NCBI GenBank assembly: GCA_903823115.1
Contig: CAIJRN010000019.1
Location: forward strand, 1-64,000
DNA from: an uncultured cyanobacterium
GTDB taxonomy: Bacteria; Cyanobacteriota; Cyanobacteriia; PCC-6307; Cyanobiaceae
Length of the DNA stretch: 64,000 bases
Reading direction: 5' to 3'
Of the stretch, positions 45,945-54,584 are shown piece after piece. Both the position numbers and the translations under genes were made by a program. Below the pieces are notes generated by a model, which saw nothing but the letters and a program-made list of their open reading frames with translations, ran no database searches and was not told the origin of the DNA. How positions within the stretch are numbered: the first letter of the stretch is position 1; every line of letters begins with the position of its first letter.

Positions 45945-46811
45945 TCAGGCCCCCATCGCCGAGTAGCGGCGCACGCCGGCGCGCCAGAGCAGCAGGGTGA
46001 GGGGCAACAGCAGGGCGATCCAGGCGGCCATGGCGGCAAAGCTCGCCGCGATCGGCACGACCTGGCCGGCCAGCAACTGGGCGGGAAAGGCCACCATGTA
46101 GGGAAATGGGGTCCAGTGGGCGGCGGCCCGCAGCGCCGGCGGGAACACCTCCAGGGGGGCCACCAGCCCCGAGAGAAACAGGTAGGGGATTAACAGCAAC
46201 CGCTCCAGGGCGCTGGCCCGTTCACTCCAGAAGCAGAGGATGGCGATGCAGCTCTGCAGCAGGAAGTTGATCGTGAAGGCGAGCCAGATGGCCAGCACCG
46301 TCGCCACGATCCGCCCCGGCGAGGGGATCCACAGGGCCGCCGGCTGCAGCAGGAAGAACACCGCGGCGATCAGCACCACGAAGGGCAGCCGGGTGACCTG
46401 TTCGGCCAGATGCGCTGCCACGTAGCGCCAGAGTGGTTGCAGTGGTTGCAGCAGGTAGGGGGAGAGGCGGCCCTGCAGGGCGTCCTCCTCGAAGGCGTAC
46501 ACCACCCAGGCGACGCTGAACTGGCGCGCCACGAAGGCGCCCAGGAAATAGCGGCTGAGCTGCAGCTGATCCAGGCCGATGCCGCTTGCTCCGGAACCGG
46601 CCCCGCTGCCCGGCCCAAGACCAGCCGGCGGTATGGCCAGCTGGCTCCAGATGCCCAGCATGATGAACGGCAGGATGCCCGAGAGGGCCCAGAGGGCTGT
46701 CTCGGCGCGGTATTCGAGCATCAGGGCGTACTGGCTGCTGAGCAGAGCCCGGGCCACCCGCCAGCCGTGGCGCAGCCGGCGGCCCAGGGACCGGATTCCC
46801 TGGGCGCTCAT
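45945..46811 (-). CDS. ABC-2 family transporter permease (DUF990 type), first subunit
   Basis: A 288-residue six-helix permease. LSSQYALMLEYRAETALWAL at the N-terminus and FEEDALQGRLSPYLLQPLQP match the paired DUF990 permeases. A Gly/Ser-rich insert (about 72-85) lies between the first helices. It overlaps the ATPase gene end by 4 bases (ATGA) and abuts the second permease, so the three genes form a translationally coupled exporter operon. Confidence 0.85.
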   Translation of the reverse strand: MSAQGIRSLGRRLRHGWRVARALLSSQYALMLEYRAETALWALSGILPFIMLGIWSQLAIPPAGLGPGSGAGSGASGIGLDQLQLSRYFLGAFVARQFSVAWVVYAFEEDALQGRLSPYLLQPLQPLWRYVAAHLAEQVTRLPFVVLIAAVFFLLQPAALWIPSPGRIVATVLAIWLAFTINFLLQSCIAILCFWSERASALERLLLIPYLFLSGLVAPLEVFPPALRAAAHWTPFPYMVAFPAQLLAGQVVPIAASFAAMAAWIALLLPLTLLLWRAGVRRYSAMGA

Positions 46812-47791
46812 GCCACCTCCCCCTGGCGAAACAGCCGGCCGATCAGCTCCTCGATCGGCGGATCACTCACCTCCAGATCTCGGACGTCCAGATCCGCCAG
46901 CAACCTGGCCACCACCTCGGTGAGTCGCTCCCGGCTGACCAGCAGCCGCACATCGCGGCCATCGCAGGCCTCCACCTCGCCATAGCTCGCGAAATCCGTA
47001 GCCGGCCGTGGCTCCTCCAGTTCCAGGCGCACCAGGCGGCAGGGGGCCAGCCGGCTGGAGAGCTCCCGCAGGCTGCCGTCGTGGAACAGACCGCCTTCGT
47101 GGATCAGCAGCACCCGGGGGCAGAGGGCGGTGATGTCGGCCAGGTAATGGCTGGTGAGCAGCACGGTGGCGCCGTGGCGGCGGTTGTAGTCCGCCAGGAA
47201 GGAGCGGACCCGGGCCTGGGCATTGATGTCGAGTCCGAGCGTGGGTTCATCGAGGAACAGCACCGCCGGCTGGTGCATCAGGGCTGCCAGCAGCTCGGCC
47301 TTCATGCGCTGACCGAGGGAGAGTTTGCGCACGGGTCGGGTCAGCTCTTCCCCCAGTTCCAGCATCTCCGCCAGTTCGGCGATGCGGCGCCGGGCCGTGG
47401 CGTCGTCGAGGCCGTAGACGGCCGCATTGACCCGCAGCGAATCGAGCGGCGGCAGATCCCAGATCAGCTGTTGCTTCTGGCCCATCACCAGGGTGATCTG
47501 GCGCAGGAAGTCGGCCTGGCGGCGCTGGGGGATGTGGCCCGCCACCTCGGCGACCCCGCCGCTGGGGTGGATCAGGCCACTCAGCATCTTCAAGGTGGTC
47601 GTCTTGCCGGCACCGTTGGGGCCGAGGAAGCCCACCATCTCGCCGGCTTCGATCGTGAAGCTCACCCCCTTCACGGCCGCCACATCGCGATGGCGGCGCT
47701 GCACGAAATGGCGCAGGGTGCCGGCCAGTCCCGGCTGCTTGTCGGCCACCCGGTAGGTCTTGGAGAGTCTCTCGGCTCGGATGATCGCCAT
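46808..47791 (-). CDS. ABC transporter ATP-binding protein
   Basis: From ATG 47791 the protein has 327 residues. Walker A is FLGPNGAGKTT, the Q-loop lies near VMGQKQQLIWDLPP, the signature is LSLGQRMKAELLAAL (LSxGQ), Walker B is VLFLDEPTLGLD, and the H-loop is LLTSHYLAD. The long N-terminal insert VADKQPGLAGTLRHFVQRRH and a C-terminal extension are typical of ATPases that pair with DUF990 permeases. It starts the three-gene operon. The substrate is unknown; related systems export lipids, drugs or glycans. Confidence 0.92.
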   Translation of the reverse strand: MAIIRAERLSKTYRVADKQPGLAGTLRHFVQRRHRDVAAVKGVSFTIEAGEMVGFLGPNGAGKTTTLKMLSGLIHPSGGVAEVAGHIPQRRQADFLRQITLVMGQKQQLIWDLPPLDSLRVNAAVYGLDDATARRRIAELAEMLELGEELTRPVRKLSLGQRMKAELLAALMHQPAVLFLDEPTLGLDINAQARVRSFLADYNRRHGATVLLTSHYLADITALCPRVLLIHEGGLFHDGSLRELSSRLAPCRLVRLELEEPRPATDFASYGEVEACDGRDVRLLVSRERLTEVVARLLADLDVRDLEVSDPPIEELIGRLFRQGEVA

Positions 47792-48290
47792 GGCGGCATT
47801 CTGAGGGAGGCTCTGCCGCCAGGGCTGTCCGGTGGCGTGCCACGGTTCGCCCTGTCGGCTGTTCCGCAGGTTTCCTGGCGATGGGCCTGGCACCATCGTC
47901 GCTGATCCATCCGGCTGGAAAGATCACGACCGTCGTGCTACCTGAAGGCTGCGATGTCCTGATCGAATTCGGCCGGAACGGGCGCCTGGGATTGACCAAC
48001 GGATGAATGTCTCTCTTGCTTTGTCTTGTTTCTTTTTCTGTTGTTCCTGATACCAGAATGTCGTCATCTGCAATGGCCGGTCTGAGGCGATGAGGCTGTG
48101 AGCCACTGCGGAAGTGCGGCCGTATGGCATCGGTTTGCTCGCCAGAGTTGGCGAGAAATCTCTGTACCTTGGTTCGGGGCTTCCCCTGGCGTTCCACGCC
48201 GGCAATCCAGTCGGAAAGACCTTCCCTGGGGTTTCAGCGCACGGCTTCTTGTCGGCCTTCCTTTCCCCTTCCCCCGCAACCCATCTCGCC
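47792..48290. other. 500-base stretch without a gene
   Basis: Between two divergent units. Frames on both strands are short or Arg/Pro-rich shadows. Around 48000-48060 the bases are T-rich on the plus strand, where a promoter or terminator could lie, but no hairpin or promoter pair was clear. Confidence 0.4.
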
Positions 48291-48424
48291 ATGGCCGCTT
48301 CCTCCGCCGCGCAGGCCGGGTCCCAGCCCCAGGCTCTCACCGGCAAGATCAGGCGCCTGCTCACGGCCCGGCCGGACAGTGTCGATTTCCGGGATCGTCT
48401 GTATGAGCCCACCCTGGTGGAGGT
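48291..48424 (+). pseudogene. N-terminal remnant resembling a papain-like C1 peptidase
   Basis: ATG 48291 opens a frame with KIRRLLTARPDSVDFRDRLY followed by EPTLVEVPP. I know this combination from the start of papain-family (C1A) proteins in cyanobacteria, where it precedes the DQGxxGACTGF catalytic block. Here it runs into Pro/Ser-rich sequence and lacks the catalytic part. It is in another frame than the glucosidase that begins at 48521. A deletion that removed the peptidase body is the likely cause. The assignment is from memory. Confidence 0.45.
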
Positions 48425-48520
48425 GCCGCCGCTGCAGCGGCGCCCCACTTCGGCTCCACCGCCGCCTCCCGATCGGAGCACCGCCGCCTGCTCGCCAGCT
48501 TCTGAGTCCTGCCGCCCGCA

Positions 48521-50431
48521 GTGTCGCGCTGGCGAGCGCTGTTTGAAACCATTCCGCCAGGGATTTCGCTGATGTACGAGAGCTTCGGACCCACCGTCGA
48601 CCATGCCGCTGGCTCGGTCACCTTCCGCCTGTTCTTCCCGGACAGCAGTCGCGACATCCTTCAGTACGGCCGTGGCGGCCTGCCGAAGATCCGTCAGATC
48701 GCCATCGCCGGCAGCTTTCATGCCGGTGGCTGGGATCCGGCCCAGGCGCTGCCGATGGCGTTGCTGCCGCATGAGCGGGGCCTGCTCTATGTCTGCACGG
48801 CCTCGGAGTTGGCCGAGGGTTTCTACCAGTACAAGTTTGTCGTCAGCTTCGAGAACGGTGAGGTGCGCTGGGTCAATGATCCCTGCACCCGCTATAGCTG
48901 TCGCAGCGGCGATGCTGATAACTCTGGCGTCGTGATCGGCGGGCAAAAGGTTTCAGCCGTCACCGCGGTTCATCCGATGCCGCCCCAGGCCGAGCTGGTG
49001 ATCTACGAACTGACGATCGACGATTTCACCGCCAATCTCAGCGCCGATCGCGCGCGCAGCAACGCTCTCGATCTCGTGCGCGAGTCAATCGATTATTTCG
49101 TCGATCTCGGCATCAACGCCGTTGAGCCGCTGCCCTGGACGGCGGTGCCCGGCGGCGGTTTCAACTGGGGCTACGAACCGTTCCTGTTCTTCTCCGTCGA
49201 TGAGCGCCTCACCGATCTCGAGGGGGTGCCGGCGGAGCAGATTGTCGAGAGGCTCTCCAGCCTCAGGCGCCTGATCGATGCTCTGCACCAGCGAGGCATC
49301 GGGGTGATCATGGATGGTGTCTTCAATCATGCTCGCGCTGAGTTTCCCTATCTGCAGCTGTACCAGAACCGGGAAGATTGTCCCTTTATCGGCCAGTTTG
49401 AAGGGGGTGGATTCTTCGAGGACTTTGATTTTGAAAATGGCTGCACCCGCGAATTCATCCTGGATATCTGCTGTTCCTGGATCGATCGCTTCGGTATCGA
49501 TGGGATTCGCTTCGACTATGTCCGTGGCTATTTTCGCCGCCGCGAAGGAGATCCCGGTATCACCACCTTGATCGCCAATCTGCGCCGCCGCCTCGAGGCC
49601 AGTGGGCGGCTCAACTTTCCCCTCCTGCTCGAGAATCTCCCCGATGATCGCTACCAGGCGATCGACGAGGCCAATCGCATCGGCGCCAGCGGCACCTGGT
49701 TCGATCCGCTGATGTTCGAGGCCTTTGAAACCGGTCGCAGCGGCCAGCTGCGCGCCTCCTATCTGCGTGCCTTCGATGCCGGCCGCGATTTTGTCGAGGA
49801 CTGCGGGCCCGTGATCTATGTCGAGAACCACGATCACGGCACCCTGGTGAACAAGATCGGCGGCGATCGTCCGGGGGTGGAGCGCAGTCAGCACTGGTAT
49901 CGCGCCCAGCCCCACCTGATCGCCCTGTTCAGCGCCTGCGGTGCCGTGATGCTGCATAACGGCCAGGAGTTTGGCGAGGAGCGCTATCTGCCGGAGACGG
50001 GCAGCGACCGGGTGCGGCCCCGGCCCCTGCAGTGGCAGTACCGCGACGATGCCGCCGGTCAGGCACTGCTGGCGCTGCACCGCCGTCTGATCCGCCTGCG
50101 CCACGATCATCCCGGGCTCACCTCCAGCCATTTCCATCCCCGCGGGCTGGCAGCCGATGCGCAGCAGTTCGATCGGGATGGCTATGGCATCGACGCCGCC
50201 CGTCAGCTGCTGATCGTGCATCGCTGGGGCACGGCCCGCGATGGGGGCAGCGAGCGCTTCGTGGTGGTGATCAACTTTTCAGCCGAGCCCCAGTCGGTGG
50301 ATGTGCCCTTCCCGTTTGATGGTCTCTGGACCGATCTGCTCTCGGGTTCAGCGGTGACGGTGACGGACTTCTGGTGCCGGCAGCAGCTGGTTGACAGCCA
50401 CTACGGGCGCCTGTTTCACGCCCGCGGCTGA
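48521..50431 (+). CDS. GH13 alpha-amylase family enzyme
   Basis: A 636-residue protein. It begins with a beta-sandwich of the CBM48/E-set type (about 20-140; VTFRLFFPDSSRD, FYQYKFVVSFENG), followed by a GH13 barrel. The four conserved regions are GVIMDGVFNH (about 261-270), GIDGIRFDY with the nucleophile Asp near 331, LLLENLPDD with the acid/base Glu near 370, and YVENHDHG with Asp near 437, so the catalytic triad is complete. The layout fits maltooligosyltrehalose-hydrolase/branching-type or amylosucrase-like enzymes acting on alpha-glucans. GTG 48521 is the only start before an in-frame TGA at 48503; ATG 48572 is an alternative. Confidence 0.85.
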   Translation: MSRWRALFETIPPGISLMYESFGPTVDHAAGSVTFRLFFPDSSRDILQYGRGGLPKIRQIAIAGSFHAGGWDPAQALPMALLPHERGLLYVCTASELAEGFYQYKFVVSFENGEVRWVNDPCTRYSCRSGDADNSGVVIGGQKVSAVTAVHPMPPQAELVIYELTIDDFTANLSADRARSNALDLVRESIDYFVDLGINAVEPLPWTAVPGGGFNWGYEPFLFFSVDERLTDLEGVPAEQIVERLSSLRRLIDALHQRGIGVIMDGVFNHARAEFPYLQLYQNREDCPFIGQFEGGGFFEDFDFENGCTREFILDICCSWIDRFGIDGIRFDYVRGYFRRREGDPGITTLIANLRRRLEASGRLNFPLLLENLPDDRYQAIDEANRIGASGTWFDPLMFEAFETGRSGQLRASYLRAFDAGRDFVEDCGPVIYVENHDHGTLVNKIGGDRPGVERSQHWYRAQPHLIALFSACGAVMLHNGQEFGEERYLPETGSDRVRPRPLQWQYRDDAAGQALLALHRRLIRLRHDHPGLTSSHFHPRGLAADAQQFDRDGYGIDAARQLLIVHRWGTARDGGSERFVVVINFSAEPQSVDVPFPFDGLWTDLLSGSAVTVTDFWCRQQLVDSHYGRLFHARG

Positions 50432-53400
50432 GGCTCCAGCACCGCCACACAGCGGCCGCAGAGGCTCGGGTGCGCCAGATACCGGCCGATGTCGGTTTCG
50501 AAGTGCCAGCAGCGCTCGCACTTCTGGCCTTCGGCCCGGGCGATGCGCACCGTGAGTCCCCCTTCGCTGGCTTCGGCCAGACCCGCGGCCGGAGCCTCGC
50601 CGCCGATCTGCAGGGCCGACACCAGCAGCCAGTCGGCCAGGTTGTCCACGTGCGGATGGGGGCTGGCTTGCACCAGGGCCAGGGCCTCAGCCAACACGAG
50701 CGTCTCGTCGTCGGCGCCGCTGCCGATCACCAGCTGCACCGAGGCTTCCAGGGAGGAGCCGATCGTGCCTTCGCTGCGGCAGCGCTCCAGCTGACGGTTG
50801 ACCTGGGCGCGCAGCTCCAGGATCCGCTGCATCGGTGCCAGCAGCTCGGCGGCGGCCCACTCCGCCGGTGCCGTCGGCCAGCCCCGCTCGAACACCGAGG
50901 CCTCCGCCACCGGGTAGGGCAGGTTCTGCCAGATGTCCTCGGCCATGTGGCAGAGCACCGGCGCGATCAGCCCCGCCAGCCGTTCCACCACCAGATGCAG
51001 CACGGTCTGGCAGCTGCGGCGCCTGAAATCCGTGGCGCCACTGACATAGAGGCGGTCCTTGGCGATGTCGAGGTAGACGTTGGAGAGATCCACCACGCAG
51101 AAGTTCTGTAGGGCCTGGAAGAAGCGGTAGAACTCGAAGCGCTCGAAGTCGGCGCTCACCTCCTCGATCAGGCTGGCGGTGCGCTGCAGCATCCAGCGAT
51201 CCAGCAGCGGCAGCGCGGCGATCGGCACCGCATCCGTGGCCGGGTCGAAATCGTGCAGGTTGCCGAGCAGATAGCGGGCCGTGTTGCGCACCTTGCGGTA
51301 GACGTCGGCCAGCTGTTTGACGATGCCCGGTCCCAGGGGCACATCGGCGGAGTAGTCCACCGAGCTCACCCACAGCCGCAGGACGTCGGCGCCGTAGGCC
51401 GGCTCCTGTTTCTCGTTTTTGCCCCCCTCCACCAGCACCGCCGGATCGACGACGTTGCCGAGGGACTTGCTCATCTTGCGGCCCTTCTCATCGAGGGTGA
51501 AGCCGTGGGTGAGCACCGTGCGGTAGGGCGCCGTGCCGTTGACCGCCACGGAGGTGAGCAGGCTGCTCTGGAACCAGCCGCGGTGCTGGTCGGAGCCCTC
51601 CAGATAGAGATCGGCGGGGTAGTTCAGCTTGGCTGGCGCGGCAGCTTCGGCCGCCGTCAGCGCCCCGTCGGCAGCGCCTGGGCCGGCGGGAGTGACCCCC
51701 ACGTCTGCACCGGCCTCCAGTCCGCCCAGCACTCCCGCCCAGGAGGAGCCGGAGTCGAACCAGACATCCATCGTGTCGCTGCCCTTGCGCCACTGGGCCG
51801 CTTCGGCTGCATGGGAGGGGGGCAGCAGCTCGGCCTCGTCCTTGTCCCACCAGATGTCGGAGCCGTGCTCGGCGATCAGGGCCTGGATGTGCGCCAGGCT
51901 CTCGGCGTTGAGCAGCACCTCGCCGGTCTGGCGGTGATAGAAGACGGGAATCGGCACCCCCCAGGTGCGCTGGCGCGAGATGCACCAGTCGCCGCGATCG
52001 CGCACCATCGCCTCGATGCGGTTGCGACCGCTCTCGGGCAGCCAGCTCACCTGGGCGATCGCCGCCAGAGCCTGTTCGCGGAAGCCCGCCACCGAGGCGA
52101 ACCACTGCTCGGTGGCCCGGAAGATGGTCGGTTTCTTGGTGCGCCAGTCGTAGGGGTAGCGGTGCTCATAGCGCTGTTCGGCCAGCAGCACGCCGGCATC
52201 ACGCAGGGCGGCGATGATCGCCGGATTGGCATCCTTGAGCACGTTCAGGCCGGCGAAGGGGCCCGCCTCATCGGTGAGGTTGCCGGCCTCATCCACCGGA
52301 CACAGCACCGGCAGGCCGTACTTGCGGCCGGTGTTGAAGTCATCGACGCCGTGGCCTGGGGCCGTGTGCACCAGGCCCGTGCCCGATTCGGTGGTGATGT
52401 AGTCGCCGCCGAGCACCACCGGGCTGGTGCGCTCCAGCAGCGGATGCCGGTAGCTGATGCCTTCCAGTTCGGCGCCTTTCAGCGTCAGCAGCGGCTCCAG
52501 CGGCCGATCCAGGCTGGTCTGAAGGCTCTGGACCAGATCCCGGGCCACCAGCAGGTAGCGCGGCGCCGATTCCGGCGCGCTGCCATCCCGGCAGATGGCG
52601 TAATCCAGGGCCCCATTCACCGACACCGCCAGGTTGGCCGGCAGGGTCCAGGGGGTGGTGGTCCAGATGGCCACGAACAGCTGCTCGCGATGGCCGCTGT
52701 CTGTGGGGCCTTCGATGCCGAAGGGCCGCAGCTGGCCGGCCAGGCTCGAAGGCAGGGACACCACCGGAAAGCCCACGTAGACGCTGGGGGAGGTGTGGCC
52801 GTCGGGATACTCCAGTTCCGCCTCGGCCAGGGCCGTGCGCGAGCTCGGGCTCCAGTGCACCGGTTTCAGGCCCCGGTAGATGTGGCCGGCCAGCACCATG
52901 CGGCCGAAGACGCCGATCTGGGCGGCCTCATAGGGCTTCTGCAGGGTGAGATAGGGGGACTCCCAGTCGGCCCAGATGCCCCAGCGGCGGAAGCCGGTCT
53001 TCTGCAGCTCCACCTGCTCGAGGGCATACGCGTGGGCCTTCTGGCGCAGGCTGATCGGCGTCAGGGCCTTGCGCTCCTCGCTGCTCAGGCCCTGCAGCAC
53101 CTTCAGTTCGATCGGCAGGCCATGGCAGTCCCAGCCGGGCACGAAGCGGGCCCGCCGGCCGCGCATCAGGGCGTGCTTGTTGATGATGTCCTTGAGAATC
53201 TTGTTGAGGGCGTGGCCCACATGCAGGGCGCCGTTGGCGTAGGGCGGGCCGTCATGGAGGGTGAACACGGCGCCGGGATTGCGGCGGCTGAGCTGCTCGT
53301 ACAGGCCCCGCTCCTGCCAGAAGCGCTGCAGTTCCGGCTCCCGTTGGCGGGCATTGGCCCGCATCGCAAAGGGGGTCTGCAGCAGGTTGAGGGTCTGCTT

Positions 53401-53484
53401 GTAGGAGAGCGGCTCCTGAACGTCACCACCGCCGGAGTCGGGGGAGGGTTGAGGGGAGGACTTGGAGGCGGGGCTGACGGTCAC
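50416..53484 (-). CDS. ileS: isoleucyl-tRNA synthetase
   Basis: A 1022-residue class I synthetase from GTG 53484; an open frame extends 7 codons further upstream. The HIGH-type motif is PYANGALHVGHALNK, the KMSKS motif is DEKGRKMSKSLGN, the editing domain is present (TTPWTLPANLAVSV; GTGLVHTAPGHGVDDF), and the C-terminal zinc finger CERCWHFETDI with LCGRCVAVL is complete. This is the bacterial cytosolic form of normal length. A Pro/Ala-rich insert near 600-620 is a small oddity. It converges with the GH13 gene. Confidence 0.98.
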   Translation of the reverse strand: MTVSPASKSSPQPSPDSGGGDVQEPLSYKQTLNLLQTPFAMRANARQREPELQRFWQERGLYEQLSRRNPGAVFTLHDGPPYANGALHVGHALNKILKDIINKHALMRGRRARFVPGWDCHGLPIELKVLQGLSSEERKALTPISLRQKAHAYALEQVELQKTGFRRWGIWADWESPYLTLQKPYEAAQIGVFGRMVLAGHIYRGLKPVHWSPSSRTALAEAELEYPDGHTSPSVYVGFPVVSLPSSLAGQLRPFGIEGPTDSGHREQLFVAIWTTTPWTLPANLAVSVNGALDYAICRDGSAPESAPRYLLVARDLVQSLQTSLDRPLEPLLTLKGAELEGISYRHPLLERTSPVVLGGDYITTESGTGLVHTAPGHGVDDFNTGRKYGLPVLCPVDEAGNLTDEAGPFAGLNVLKDANPAIIAALRDAGVLLAEQRYEHRYPYDWRTKKPTIFRATEQWFASVAGFREQALAAIAQVSWLPESGRNRIEAMVRDRGDWCISRQRTWGVPIPVFYHRQTGEVLLNAESLAHIQALIAEHGSDIWWDKDEAELLPPSHAAEAAQWRKGSDTMDVWFDSGSSWAGVLGGLEAGADVGVTPAGPGAADGALTAAEAAAPAKLNYPADLYLEGSDQHRGWFQSSLLTSVAVNGTAPYRTVLTHGFTLDEKGRKMSKSLGNVVDPAVLVEGGKNEKQEPAYGADVLRLWVSSVDYSADVPLGPGIVKQLADVYRKVRNTARYLLGNLHDFDPATDAVPIAALPLLDRWMLQRTASLIEEVSADFERFEFYRFFQALQNFCVVDLSNVYLDIAKDRLYVSGATDFRRRSCQTVLHLVVERLAGLIAPVLCHMAEDIWQNLPYPVAEASVFERGWPTAPAEWAAAELLAPMQRILELRAQVNRQLERCRSEGTIGSSLEASVQLVIGSGADDETLVLAEALALVQASPHPHVDNLADWLLVSALQIGGEAPAAGLAEASEGGLTVRIARAEGQKCERCWHFETDIGRYLAHPSLCGRCVAVLEPQPRA

Positions 53485-53514
53485 GGCGCCTCGCAGGGGC
53501 AGCACAGCAGGGGA

Positions 53515-54261
53515 TTATCCCGCCTCGCTGGCCTCGGCCTCCACTGCCGGGGTATCTGCTGCCGGGGCCTCCACTGCCGGGGCGGCGGCCAGCAGGGCGG
53601 TGATCTCCTCGAAGTCACGCACCACCCGGCTGCGTTGGTCGTCTGCGGCGCTGGCGGTCGGGGTTGGGGCCTGAGGCGCCTCGGCCGGTTCAGCGGCGCC
53701 CGGGCTGCCGTTGGCTGCCGCCATGGCCTCGCTGCTGCTGCTGCTTGGGTCGCCGTCGATCGCGGTGCCGCTGCTGCCATCGCTCTGCTGCAGGGCCGCC
53801 TCCGGCAGCTCCGGGCGCACCCAGCGCTTGCTGCTGCTGGGGCGCGGCGGCCTGTTGGCGAACGAGGCCGCCAGGCCGCTCAACAGGGCCGTGGCTTTGG
53901 CCACCAGGCTGGTGCAGGACGCTGTGAGTTGTTGGAAGCTGCGGCTCCAGCGAGCACTGGAGATCAGCAGCTGGCGTTCCTCGTCGCTCAGCTGTCGCCA
54001 GCGGCCCAGGCCCACTTCGCTGCTCAGGCGGCCGATCAACAGGCCGCCGCAGAGCACGGCCAGCATCGGTGCCCCGGTGAGCCGATCGGCGCTGGTGACC
54101 AGCACAAGCCCCAGCAGCAACACCACGGCGCCCCAGACCGAATCGCGCGGGCGGCTGAGTTCGCTGACCAGCAGGGGCAAGAGCAACAGCAACAGGCCCA
54201 GGAGCAGGGCCAGGGTTCCCCCGGCGGTGGCAAGCATGGCGAAGCCGGCGGCTGCGGCCAT
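53515..54261 (-). CDS. membrane protein conserved next to ileS (possible Ycf66-like)
   Basis: From ATG 54261 the protein has 248 residues. Three hydrophobic helices lie in the first 90 (GGTLALLLGLLLLLLPLLVS; WGAVVLLLGLVLVTSADRL; MLAVLCGGLLIGRL), then a soluble tail rich in Ser, Ala and Pro with low complexity. The N-terminal domain recalls a picocyanobacterial group annotated as possible Ycf66, though this is from memory and the match is loose. It lies 31 bases upstream of ileS on the same strand and is probably co-transcribed with it. Confidence 0.6.
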   Translation of the reverse strand: MAAAAGFAMLATAGGTLALLLGLLLLLLPLLVSELSRPRDSVWGAVVLLLGLVLVTSADRLTGAPMLAVLCGGLLIGRLSSEVGLGRWRQLSDEERQLLISSARWSRSFQQLTASCTSLVAKATALLSGLAASFANRPPRPSSSKRWVRPELPEAALQQSDGSSGTAIDGDPSSSSSEAMAAANGSPGAAEPAEAPQAPTPTASAADDQRSRVVRDFEEITALLAAAPAVEAPAADTPAVEAEASEAG

Positions 54262-54290
54262 TCTGAGGGGGCCCCGTAGACTCGCGTCGC

Positions 54291-54372
54291 GCCCACCTGG
54301 CGGAATTGGTAGACGCGCTGGGTTTAGGTTCCAGTGGCTTCGGCTGTGGGGGTTCAAGTCCCCCGGTGGGCA
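54291..54372 (+). tRNA. trnL-UAG: tRNA-Leu (anticodon UAG)
   Basis: The acceptor stem GCCCACC pairs with GGTGGGC, with discriminator A at 54372. The anticodon stem CTGGG/TCCAG encloses loop TTTAGGT with anticodon TAG. A long variable arm (TGGCTTCGGCTG) and the T-arm GGGGGTTCAAGTCCCCC confirm a class II leucine tRNA. CCA is not encoded. It is divergent from the membrane-protein gene at 53515. Confidence 0.97.
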
Positions 54373-54454
54373 TCAGGATCCCGGGCTCGCTCGGCGGCCC
54401 GGTTGGGGAGCTGCCTCAGCGCCGGCGTTTCGGTCGCGGCGAATCTGGCCTGGG

Positions 54455-54488
54455 CTCAGCCAGAGCCAGCGGCTCCGGGCTGGCTGAG
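54455..54488. repeat. inverted repeat downstream of tRNA-Leu
   Basis: CTCAGCCAG (54455-54463) pairs with CTGGCTGAG (54480-54488), and AGCC/GGCT pair within the loop. It stands between the tRNA and crtR. No T-run follows, so a terminator role is only possible, not shown. Confidence 0.4.
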
Positions 54489-54584
54489 AATGGTGTCAGC
54501 CTGCGGCAGCGCTCGGCAGCGGTTGCCTGGGGTTGTTCCGTAGTCTGAGCGCTCCGAAGGCGATCCCGTACACCCGGCAGGGAG

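Noticed and set aside
48114-48572. 152-codon frame as a complete gene
   Set aside because: Only its middle part looks protein-like, as the remnant of a peptidase N-terminus. The rest is Pro/Ser/Cys-rich and runs into the GH13 gene in another frame.
47924-48946. 340-codon minus-strand open frame
   Set aside because: Overlaps the start of the GH13 gene on the other strand and has no recognisable domain.
51253-54279. 1008-codon plus-strand open frame
   Set aside because: Antisense to ileS and the adjoining membrane-protein gene. The translation is Gly/Ala/Gln-rich with no motif, while ileS has all synthetase motifs.
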